A stretch of DNA of 14,104 nucleotides, taken from positions 1 through 14,104 of the forward strand of contig CBDUBS010000086.1 of assembly GCA_965365445.1 (NCBI GenBank), written 5' to 3'. Below are positions 7,141-14,104 of this stretch, in pieces (position 1 is the first letter of the stretch; every line of letters starts with the position of its first letter). The DNA is from CBDUBS01 sp965365445. GTDB taxonomy: Bacteria > Bacteroidota > Rhodothermia > Rhodothermales > DASSAV01. Made by a program: the position numbers and the translations under genes. Under the pieces are notes generated by a model that saw nothing but the letters and a program-made list of their open reading frames with translations, did not search any database and was not told the origin of the DNA.

Positions 7141-7153
7141 GCGTATAGCCTGA

Positions 7154-8878
7154 ATGGAAAAACTTTCGTCGCCCGATATCGTCATCCTTCTATTGGGACT
7201 GGCCGCCATGCTCGGGCTTGCCCGCTTCTTTGGCGAGTTGTTCAACCGGTTCAGGCAACCTGCCATCGTAGGCGAAATTCTTGCCGGCCTGCTGCTGGGG
7301 CCTACCGTTCTCGGGTTGATCGCTCCCGACGTGTTCGGAAACCTGTTTCCATCGAGCGGCTCGGTGGCGATTGCCTATAGCGCCATCATCAATCTGGCCG
7401 TCGTGCTCCTGCTCCTGATCGCCGGACTGGAAATCGATCTTTCCATTCTATGGAGGCAGGGTAAAGCGGCCATCCTCATCAGCGTTTTCGGTACAGCCGT
7501 CCCGTTTATCCTGGGCTTTACCGTGGCCTTCCTCTTTCCCGCATTCTGGGGGATCGAGCCGGGCGCCGATACGCTCACGTTTTCACTTTTCTTCGGCACC
7601 GCACTCAGCATTTCCGCGCTTCCGGTCATTGCCAAAATCATGATGGACCTGAACCTGTTCAGGACTGATGTGGGTATGCTGGTGATGGGAGCGGCGATGT
7701 TCAGCGACCTGGTGGGATGGATCGTTTTTTCCATCGTGCTGGGCATGATGAACGCGCATGCGGCAGAGGACGTAGCGCACCATGGGGGCCTCGGTACCGG
7801 AGCTACCATTGGTCTTACCCTGCTTATGGTCCTGTTCACCCTGACGCTCGGCAGGTGGCTGGTACATCGGACGTTGCCGTGGATTCAGGCCCGGTTGAGC
7901 TGGCCCGGCGGTGTGCTGGGTTTTACGCTGGTGATTACGTTTCTCGGAGCGGCCGCCACGGAAGCCATTGGCATCCATGCCATTTTCGGGGCGTTTCTGG
8001 CCGGGGTAGCCATTGGCGACTCGACGCACATGCGGGAGCAAACGCGCTCGATCCTGCACCGGTTCGTAACCTATATTTTTGCCCCTATTTTTTTCGTTTC
8101 CATCGGCCTGGAGGCGGATTTCGTAGCCTCTTTCAATTTGTTGCTCGTTCTGGGGGTGCTGCTGGTAGCCTTTGCCGGGAAAATTGCCGGTTGCATGATC
8201 GGGGCGCACTGGGGCGGATTATCCATGCGAGAAAGCCTGGCTATCAGCTTCGGCATGAACGCGCGCGGCGCCATGGAAATCATTCTGGGTCTGTTAGCCC
8301 TTCAGTTCGGCGTAATACAGGATGAGATGTTCGTGGCGCTGGTCGTGCTGGCTCTGCTGAGTTCCATCGTCAGCGGTCCCCTGATGGATCTGTTCGTGGA
8401 TCGTCCGCGCCAGTGGAAGCTGGAGGACCTGTTGATGGGGAGTCTGTTCCTTCCGGATCTCAAGGCGGCCACCCCCGAAGAAGTAATCGTCGAGCTGGCT
8501 CAGGCCACCCGTTCATCCGGGCTGGACCCCGAAACTGTTGCGAGGGCCGTTCTCGACAGGGAACGGCTGATGGGCACCAGCCTGGGCCATGAAGTGGCCG
8601 TTCCCCATGCCCGTCTGGAAGGGCTCAAGAAACCGGTGCTGGTGCTGGGGCACAGCAGCCAGGGGATAGATTTCGACGAACCCGACGGGCTGCCAACCAG
8701 ACTGGTGTTCTTACTCCTCACTCCGGCCCTCGACATGACCTCCCAGATTCAAATCATGGGCCAGATAGCCAGGCTGTTTAAGGACGAAAGCGCCCGGGAG
8801 GTAGTGTATGAAAGTGCTTCCCTCGATACGGTCCGCGCTTACATAAAAACGGAATCGGCGGTCGCCGAACATGGATGA
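7154..8878 (+). CDS. CPA2-family cation/proton antiporter with C-terminal EIIA domain
   Basis: A 574-residue inner-membrane protein. Residues about 8-412 carry the dozen or so hydrophobic segments of the monovalent cation/proton antiporter-2 fold, with the family motif QPAIVGEILAGLLLGP at 35-50 and the unwound-helix region SISALPVIAKIM at 152-163. The ion-binding position reads FSDLVGW, with Ser184-Asp185 instead of the electrogenic Asp-Asp pair. Arg371 in GMNARGAMEI occupies the place where electrogenic members carry lysine. Both points hint at electroneutral Na+/H+ or K+/H+ exchange, which is inference. Residues about 429-566 form a PTS EIIA type-2 domain with His485 in VAVPHARL, so transport may respond to phosphotransfer. 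It follows the usp gene by 45 bp and is probably in the same unit. No good ribosome site precedes the ATG. Confidence 0.92.
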   Translation: MEKLSSPDIVILLLGLAAMLGLARFFGELFNRFRQPAIVGEILAGLLLGPTVLGLIAPDVFGNLFPSSGSVAIAYSAIINLAVVLLLLIAGLEIDLSILWRQGKAAILISVFGTAVPFILGFTVAFLFPAFWGIEPGADTLTFSLFFGTALSISALPVIAKIMMDLNLFRTDVGMLVMGAAMFSDLVGWIVFSIVLGMMNAHAAEDVAHHGGLGTGATIGLTLLMVLFTLTLGRWLVHRTLPWIQARLSWPGGVLGFTLVITFLGAAATEAIGIHAIFGAFLAGVAIGDSTHMREQTRSILHRFVTYIFAPIFFVSIGLEADFVASFNLLLVLGVLLVAFAGKIAGCMIGAHWGGLSMRESLAISFGMNARGAMEIILGLLALQFGVIQDEMFVALVVLALLSSIVSGPLMDLFVDRPRQWKLEDLLMGSLFLPDLKAATPEEVIVELAQATRSSGLDPETVARAVLDRERLMGTSLGHEVAVPHARLEGLKKPVLVLGHSSQGIDFDEPDGLPTRLVFLLLTPALDMTSQIQIMGQIARLFKDESAREVVYESASLDTVRAYIKTESAVAEHG

Positions 8879-9070
8879 GGCTGGGAGGAAGTCGGGCGAA
8901 GCACACCAACGTATCGAAATGCCGCAGCCCTGCCTTCGCGCCCGGTTGCCTGATACAGGAGCCGGTTCGGAGGGGGGTGTTCTGCGCCGGCCAGGCGGTG
9001 TGTCCGTGTCGATTCCTGCTCCGATGAGACGGGAGCACGCGTGAGCAATCGCCCATCGACGCATCTCCAT
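8879..9070. other. Intergenic gap between convergent genes
   Basis: This 192-bp stretch holds no credible gene. A 6-bp stem (TGCTCC 9017-9022, GGAGCA 9032-9037) is the only hairpin noticed, and it has no T tract on either strand. No clear terminator was found for either the antiporter gene or the oxidoreductase gene. Confidence 0.4.
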
Positions 9071-10327
9071 TCATGTCCAGCGGGTTCGCGCAGAGTCCCA
9101 GGATAGCAGCTTGCGTTTTTCCCAGGATTCGACGATCCCGTTGATGGCCACCACACCGTAAAGACCCAGTTCCGGCGGACAGGCCAGCGCCGCGCCGGAT
9201 CGGATAGCGGCATGATGGTTTTTGTGGTGTAAATCTACTTTCTCGCCGCCCGTTTTAACGTGCCGCTCTATGGCTTCCCCGCTCTCCTCCGAAATGATCT
9301 CCCACCCTTCCTGTGTAAACTTCAATGAAGCCTCGTATCCACGAATGAGATGCTCATTGCCGCGCCCGTTACCCATAGTGCCCAGAAGATGTACGGTCAT
9401 CCCGGGGGATATCCCCTCCACGGCGGGGTAGGTAAGGATAGCCTCGAGATTGTCCGGCAACTCGCGACCGTCGTTCCACAGGAGGATGCCGCCCATGGCG
9501 GCCACACTGGAAGGAAACGTAAGACCACAGGAACGTACGATCCGTGTCAGTCGATGAACGAACAGATCCCCGGCGATACCTCCCGAGTAGTCCTTGTAAT
9601 TGCGCCACTCGTAGTAGCGTGGGGCGCTCCATGCGCGGGCCGGAGCCGGACCAAGCCACCGCTTCCAGTCGAGATCCGCCGGTTTATCATCGCTCAGATC
9701 CACCCCGAGACGCCACGGACCCTGGTTGAGAGGATACCGACGAACGTAATCGATCTGGGCCTGAATGACGGGACCGATCTTTCCGGCCCTGATGGCTTCG
9801 GCTGCGCTCGCATAGCTGTCGTCGCTCATACCCTGCACTCCGACCTGCACTTTCTTACCACTTTCCCGTGCTTTTCGGACAAGTGTAAAGGCATCGCCGG
9901 TTTTCAGCGCGAGGGGTTTCTCGCAGTATACGTGCAGTCCGGCATCGAGTGCATCCAGGGCGATGTGCGCATGGTTGTGCTCCGGAACGACAATGGTTAC
10001 ATAGTCCAGGCCGGAAGCATCCAGAACATCCTCGTGATGCACGACGACCCTCGGGCTTCCCCCTTCATTCCGAACGAGATCGGCGAAAGCCTGCGCACGC
10101 GTCTGGTACACGTCGCACACGAGGTCGATATCGACGTTCTCTTCGTTTTTCATGGAAAGCAGGGCGTTCAGGTGCGCTCGACCCATACCTCCGCAGCCGA
10201 TGAGGGCTGTATGCAGGCGGTTGTTTGCCCCCATGATCCGGCTGTAGCTCCGGGCCGTAAACAGCGGCAACCCTGCCGCCGCCGCAGCGGCTTTCATGAA
10301 TCGGCGTCGGTTGATCGATGGTTTCAT
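9071..10327 (-). CDS. Tat-exported Gfo/Idh/MocA family oxidoreductase
   Basis: A 418-residue NAD(P)-dependent sugar or cyclitol oxidoreductase. The N-terminus has a Tat signal: INRRRFMKAAAAAAGLP at 5-21, a twin-arginine motif followed by an alanine-rich hydrophobic stretch, so it is probably exported folded with its cofactor to the periplasm. The Rossmann fold begins at about 38 with IGCGGMG (43-49). The family's EKP signature is at 136-138, and D254 and H258 in GDLFVH are the likely active-site residues of the C-terminal domain. Secreted members in Bacteroidota act on sugars or glycosides; the substrate here is not predictable. ATG 10327 is chosen to place the Tat motif near the N-terminus; ATG 10336, three codons earlier, is equally possible. 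It is divergent from glgP and has no partner gene in view. Confidence 0.92.
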   Translation of the reverse strand: MKPSINRRRFMKAAAAAAGLPLFTARSYSRIMGANNRLHTALIGCGGMGRAHLNALLSMKNEENVDIDLVCDVYQTRAQAFADLVRNEGGSPRVVVHHEDVLDASGLDYVTIVVPEHNHAHIALDALDAGLHVYCEKPLALKTGDAFTLVRKARESGKKVQVGVQGMSDDSYASAAEAIRAGKIGPVIQAQIDYVRRYPLNQGPWRLGVDLSDDKPADLDWKRWLGPAPARAWSAPRYYEWRNYKDYSGGIAGDLFVHRLTRIVRSCGLTFPSSVAAMGGILLWNDGRELPDNLEAILTYPAVEGISPGMTVHLLGTMGNGRGNEHLIRGYEASLKFTQEGWEIISEESGEAIERHVKTGGEKVDLHHKNHHAAIRSGAALACPPELGLYGVVAINGIVESWEKRKLLSWDSARTRWT

Positions 10328-10618
10328 AGAATTCATTCCCGGTACGAAGCGTCCGAAATACACTATTCGGTGCAATGGAGCACCCGAAGAATACGGCCTG
10401 TCCTGAAACGAAGGTGAGCGGAGGAGGCAATCGCACCCCCCGGAATAACCCGTCATTTCCCCGCCGCCCTATTGAACTAATAGTGCGGTATGATTAACTA
10501 AGGTATGAGGAGTCTGCCCACTTTCTCACAGGTGCAGTAACCTCTAGGGAATGCGGGGTGCGATCCGCAGTCTCGCCGCCTTTCCTGCCACCCGATCAGG
10601 GATCATGAGGCCTTACCT
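10328..10618. promoter_or_regulatory. Divergent control region between the oxidoreductase gene and glgP
   Basis: This 291-bp stretch must hold promoters in both directions. An AT-rich block at about 10469-10505 contains TTGAAC (10472-10477) and TATGAT (10489-10494), but their spacing of 11 bases is too short for a standard promoter. A small stem TGCGG (10552-10556) / CCGCA (10565-10569) lies in the glgP leader. No operator or riboswitch was recognised. Confidence 0.4.
10605..10610 (+). promoter_or_regulatory. Ribosome binding site of glgP
   Basis: ATGAGG, with a GAGG core at 10607-10610, lies 8 bases before the ATG at 10619. It is a moderate match and supports that start. Confidence 0.55.
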
Positions 10619-13120
10619 ATGCTAGCCATCGAGGAAATGATTCGCAAGCGCAACGGACACAATGTCCACGACCTGAAAGATGCGTTTGTCGAAAATCTGT
10701 ATTACAGGAGGGGTCAGGCCATCCAAACCGCCACCCCGAACGATGCCTATATCACCCTGGCCTATACCATCAGGGATTTTCTCGTGGATCGGTGGCAGAA
10801 ATCGGTACAGGCCCTGTATGAAAACAACCCCAAGTTCGTGTACTACCTCTCGGCGGAATACCTCCTGGGCCCCCAGTTGAAACGAAACATGTTGTACACC
10901 AACACGCTGGAAGCTGCTCGGGATGCGCTTGCGGAGCTCGGCTTCGACGTTGAGGAGATCATGGAAGAGGACGTCGAACCCGGACTCGGCAATGGAGGCC
11001 TCGGCCGTCTCGTGGCCTGCTTCCTCGACTCGATGGCTACCCTGGATATCCCGTCCGTGGGGTATGGCATACGGTATCAATACGGCATCTTCAAGCAGTC
11101 CATACGGGACGGGTGGCAGGAGGAGGCCCCGGACAACTGGCTGCTTCGGGGCAATCCGTGGGAGTTCGAGCAGCCTGACAACATCGTGGAAGTTGGTTTC
11201 GGAGGGCAAACCTATCGATACACGGACGACATGGGGCGGTTCGTGGTGCGGTGGACGCCGGACCGGTACATACTGGGCAAGCCCTATCACATGCTCATAC
11301 CCGGCTATCGGACCGGCACAGTGAACATGCTCCGCCTGTGGAGCGCTCAGGCCAGTAACGACTTCGATATCCAGTTATTCAATGAAGGCGATTACATTCG
11401 TGCGGTAGAGGAAAAAACCCTTTCGGAGAGCCTCTCCAAGGTGCTCTACCCCAACGACAATACCCCGGCCGGCAGGGAACTTCGGTTGCGACAGCAGTAT
11501 TTTTTCGTAGCGTGTTCCATCCGGGATATCATCCGAAGATTTCGTATCAGAAACCTGGACTGGGATCTGTTTCCGGAGAAGGTAGCTATCCAACTGAATG
11601 ACACGCACCCGGTTATAGCCATTCCGGAACTGATGCGGGTGCTGGTTGATGAATCGTTCGTGCCGTGGGATGAAGCCTGGGATGTGACGCAGCGCACGTT
11701 TGCCTATACCTGCCACACCCTCCTGCCGGAAGCCCTGGAAAAATGGCCGGTTCACTTGTTCGAGCGATTGTTGCCCCGTCATCTGGAAATCATCTATGAG
11801 ATCAACGAGCGATTTCTGGAAGGGGTGCGCCATCGGTCGCCTGACGACCCGGCCCGCGTGATTCGGATGTCGCTGATCGAGGAAACACCGGAAAAACAGA
11901 TCAGAATGGCTTATCTCGCCACGGTTGGCAGCCATTCGGTCAACGGGGTGGCCGCGCTGCATACCGATTTGCTCAAAAAACGCGTCCTGAATGATTTCTA
12001 TGCATTCTGGCCGGAACGCTTCTCCAACAAAACCAATGGAGTCAATCATCGCAGGTTTTTGCAACTAGCCAATCCGGGGCTTTCCGATCTGATCACTTCG
12101 CGGATTGGAGACGGCTGGCTGACCGACCTGGAACAACTGCGCCGTCTGGAGGAATATCTGGATGATGCGTCATTCAAAAAAGATTGGCGTAGCCAGAAAA
12201 TGCTGAATAAGCGCCGCCTGGCTGACTATACCGACCGGCACGAGGGATTGATCGTCAACCCTACCTCGCTGTTCGACGTAATGGCCAAGCGGTTGCATGA
12301 ATACAAGCGCCAGCAATTGAAGGTGCTGCACATCATTACGCTGTACAATCGCCTCAAAAAAGACCCCTCCTATCCTCTGACACCCAGAACGTTCTTTTTC
12401 GGGGCCAAGGCCGCGCCCGGCTACCGAATGGCCAAGCTGATCATAAAACTCATAAACTCGGTGGGGGCCGTCATAAATAACGACCAAACCATCGGAGATC
12501 GGCTCAGAGTGGTGTTCCTGCAGAATTTCAATGTAGCCATCGGGGAGCGCGTATATCCCGCGGCGGACGTTTCCGAGCAGATTTCCCTGGCCGGCAAGGA
12601 AGCCTCCGGCACGGGTAACATGAAATTCGCCCTTAATGGAGCCCTGACGATCGGAACTCTGGATGGCGCCAACATCGAAATCCGCGAGCGGGTCGGCGCG
12701 GAAAACTTCTATCTGTTCGGCCTTACTGCCGAAGAGGTTTTTGCACTCCAGCGGCAAGGTTATGACCCCCGAACCTACCTCAATGCCAACCAGGAATTGC
12801 AAACGGCTATCCGCCAGATTGCCGATGGAACCTATTCCGAGGGAGATGCCGCCCTGTTCAAGCCGCTGACGGACGCGTGGCTGAATGAAGATCGGTTCAT
12901 GACGTTTGCGGACTATGCTTCCTACGTCCATACGCAGGATAGATTGGAAAAGGATTTTCTCGACGAGGAAGCCTGGACGCGCAAGTCGATATTGAACACG
13001 GCCAGAAGCGGCTATTTTGCAGCAGACCGAACCATACACGAGTATAACCGGGATATATGGCACGCGCCGCATCTTCGTGTGGCTCCTCCAGCTTCGCCAA
13101 ATACGTCACTGGTCCCGTAA
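10619..13120 (+). CDS. glgP: Glycogen/alpha-glucan phosphorylase (GT35)
   Basis: An 833-residue cytoplasmic enzyme that splits alpha-1,4-glucan ends with phosphate to give glucose-1-phosphate. The length is normal for the bacterial glycogen/maltodextrin phosphorylase family. N-terminal family signatures include VYYLSAEYLLGPQL (about 74-87) and LGNGGLGRLVACFLDSMA (about 123-140). The C-terminal domain has the pyridoxal-phosphate site GTGNMKFALNG, with Lys669 forming the Schiff base, followed by TLDGANIEI. HEYKRQQLK near 560 is another family landmark. No frameshift or missing motif is seen. It stands alone here without glgA, glgB, glgC or malQ. The next gene starts 8 bp after its stop, so the two may share a transcript despite unrelated roles. 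Glycogen rather than maltodextrin is the default substrate assignment. Confidence 0.97.
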   Translation: MLAIEEMIRKRNGHNVHDLKDAFVENLYYRRGQAIQTATPNDAYITLAYTIRDFLVDRWQKSVQALYENNPKFVYYLSAEYLLGPQLKRNMLYTNTLEAARDALAELGFDVEEIMEEDVEPGLGNGGLGRLVACFLDSMATLDIPSVGYGIRYQYGIFKQSIRDGWQEEAPDNWLLRGNPWEFEQPDNIVEVGFGGQTYRYTDDMGRFVVRWTPDRYILGKPYHMLIPGYRTGTVNMLRLWSAQASNDFDIQLFNEGDYIRAVEEKTLSESLSKVLYPNDNTPAGRELRLRQQYFFVACSIRDIIRRFRIRNLDWDLFPEKVAIQLNDTHPVIAIPELMRVLVDESFVPWDEAWDVTQRTFAYTCHTLLPEALEKWPVHLFERLLPRHLEIIYEINERFLEGVRHRSPDDPARVIRMSLIEETPEKQIRMAYLATVGSHSVNGVAALHTDLLKKRVLNDFYAFWPERFSNKTNGVNHRRFLQLANPGLSDLITSRIGDGWLTDLEQLRRLEEYLDDASFKKDWRSQKMLNKRRLADYTDRHEGLIVNPTSLFDVMAKRLHEYKRQQLKVLHIITLYNRLKKDPSYPLTPRTFFFGAKAAPGYRMAKLIIKLINSVGAVINNDQTIGDRLRVVFLQNFNVAIGERVYPAADVSEQISLAGKEASGTGNMKFALNGALTIGTLDGANIEIRERVGAENFYLFGLTAEEVFALQRQGYDPRTYLNANQELQTAIRQIADGTYSEGDAALFKPLTDAWLNEDRFMTFADYASYVHTQDRLEKDFLDEEAWTRKSILNTARSGYFAADRTIHEYNRDIWHAPHLRVAPPASPNTSLVP

Positions 13121-13128
13121 GAGCCGCG

Positions 13129-14104
13129 ATGAGTAGGTCCGGCAGTCGCGTTGTCATCTCTGCGCCGATTTGCATTCGGAAGGAGGCATATCACCGGCCG
13201 GCGAAAAAAGCATCGGCCATTCTTCTCGTTACGCTCGCTTTTTTTGCACGACCTTCACGGGCGCAATGGCAAGACGATTTTTCCGACGGAGATTTTTCGG
13301 TCAACCCGGCATGGGTCGGATCGGTGGATAAATGGTCCGTCACACGAACGGGAGCCGACTTTTTTCTCCAAACCAACGGCGATCTCCATCCGGACACGCT
13401 CACGCTCGCCACGGCGTCCTCGATAGCAGCCGGGCGATGGTCATTCACGTTCACCTACACGGACGTAAACCTCAGCACTGCCAACGGAGCCAGGATTTTC
13501 CTCGTTGCCGACACGGAAGCCCTGCACTCCAGCGTAAAGGGATATTTCCTCCAGCTTGGAACGAACAACAGCGACGAGATTCGGCTGTACCGGCAGGATG
13601 GAGACGCTGCCACGAAACGCCACGAATTATGCCGATCTGATCCGATCACGGATTCCACGAGCGGAACGATTCGCTTTTCGGTTACGCGCAACACGGGGTC
13701 GGTGTGGCAGGTGTATGCCGACGGCATACTGGTTTGCTCGGCAGCGGACCCTACGTATTCTACAAGCCGCTTTTTCGGGCTCTGGGTCAAACACTCAACC
13801 GAAACAGGTAAATCGTTCTCGTACGATGATTTCGTCATCGAGGCGCCCGTTGCCGACAGTCCACCCGCAGAACCGGGGGATGTCGTCATCAATGAGATCC
13901 TGTACGAACCCCACCCCGGCGAAACGGAGTTCATCGAGCTATACAACACATCGGCTAACGTCATCGATGCGTGCGAATTACGAATAGCAGACGGGACTTC
14001 GGCATGGATGCCGGTATGCACCCTATCGGCCCTGATAGAACCTCTGGAGTGGCTCGTGCTCGTACAGGACAGCCTCTCCTTCCATATCAGTTTTCCCACC
14101 GTTC
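13129..14104 (+). CDS. Secreted lamin-tail-domain protein (3' end cut by window edge)
   Basis: The frame stays open from ATG 13129 to the right edge, 325 codons without a stop, so the gene is incomplete. A signal peptide is likely: basic residues to 27 (PAKK), hydrophobic core ILLVTLAFFA at 31-40 and cleavage after SRA at 43-45. The mature start QWQDDFSDGDFSVNPAW is a hallmark of Bacteroidota surface proteins. Residues about 46-240 look like a beta-rich, lectin-like (LamG/concanavalin-type) domain ending in YDDFVIE. A lamin-tail domain opens at about 251 with VVINEILYEPHPGETEFIELYN. Proteins of this type often end in a type IX sorting tail or further repeats, which would lie outside the window. 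The function is unknown; surface attachment or binding is plausible. No good ribosome site precedes the ATG. Confidence 0.82.
   Translation, partial: MSRSGSRVVISAPICIRKEAYHRPAKKASAILLVTLAFFARPSRAQWQDDFSDGDFSVNPAWVGSVDKWSVTRTGADFFLQTNGDLHPDTLTLATASSIAAGRWSFTFTYTDVNLSTANGARIFLVADTEALHSSVKGYFLQLGTNNSDEIRLYRQDGDAATKRHELCRSDPITDSTSGTIRFSVTRNTGSVWQVYADGILVCSAADPTYSTSRFFGLWVKHSTETGKSFSYDDFVIEAPVADSPPAEPGDVVINEILYEPHPGETEFIELYNTSANVIDACELRIADGTSAWMPVCTLSALIEPLEWLVLVQDSLSFHISFPTV

Noticed and set aside
5439..8878. Possible recent duplication of the two EIIA domains
   Set aside because: The two domains share the fold and the histidine motif but little other identity by eye, so they look like separate acquisitions or an ancient split.
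9350..10417. 355-codon plus-strand open frame
   Set aside because: It is antisense to the oxidoreductase gene, whose Tat signal, Rossmann motif and EKP signature are clear; the plus-strand translation shows no family motif.
10472..10494. TTGAAC and TATGAT as a glgP promoter
   Set aside because: The spacer is only 11 bases, far from the usual 16-18.
12170..13072. 300-codon minus-strand open frame
   Set aside because: It is antisense to the C-terminal domain of glycogen phosphorylase, which is intact; no recognisable protein.
13180..13186. AAGGAGG resembling a strong ribosome binding site
   Set aside because: No ATG, GTG or TTG follows at usable spacing in the secreted protein's frame, and it lies inside that gene's signal-peptide region; probably chance.
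13455..14099. 214-codon minus-strand open frame at the right edge
   Set aside because: It is antisense to the secreted lamin-tail protein, which has a signal peptide and domain signatures; the minus-strand product is serine-rich and unlike any family.

Overview
The window reads as ordinary chromosome from a moderately GC-rich bacterium, most likely in the Bacteroidota/Rhodothermota group. Three features suggest this: a secreted protein with the 'QxxDDFSDGDF...' N-terminus and a lamin-tail domain typical of that group, a Tat-exported Gfo/Idh/MocA oxidoreductase, and weak or absent Shine-Dalgarno sequences before most genes. The assignment is an inference from family style, not from a marker gene. 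No rRNA, tRNA, CRISPR array, insertion sequence or phage gene was seen.

Layout. (1) 1-119: the last codons of an unidentified gene, then a strong intrinsic terminator. (2) 226-2055 (+): a two-domain AAA+ ATPase with a dead N-terminal half and an active C-terminal half. (3) 2125-4140 (-): mazG followed 33 bp later by a type III polyketide synthase, probably one transcript, convergent with the ATPase gene. (4) 4141-4403: a divergent control region with a dyad at 4229-4244. (5) 4404-4954 (+): ssb with an unusually good ribosome binding site and its own terminator. (6) 5082-8878 (+): three co-directional genes: a soluble RCK protein carrying a PTS EIIA domain, a tandem universal stress protein, and a CPA2 cation/proton antiporter also carrying a C-terminal EIIA domain. 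(7) 9071-10327 (-): a Tat-exported Gfo/Idh/MocA oxidoreductase. (8) 10619-13120 (+): glycogen phosphorylase. (9) 13129-14104 (+): the start of a secreted lamin-tail protein that runs off the right edge.

The most coherent functional unit is 5082-8878. Two of its three genes end in separate EIIA (PtsN-like) domains that each keep the phosphorylatable histidine, and the third is a stress-type protein. Together they look like a cation/pH homeostasis module read out by nucleotide (RCK) and phosphotransfer (EIIA) signals. The individual domains are known; this three-gene combination is the part most worth checking. The remaining genes are housekeeping (ssb, mazG, glgP), a small secondary-metabolite gene, and single-gene units whose partners, if any, lie outside the window.
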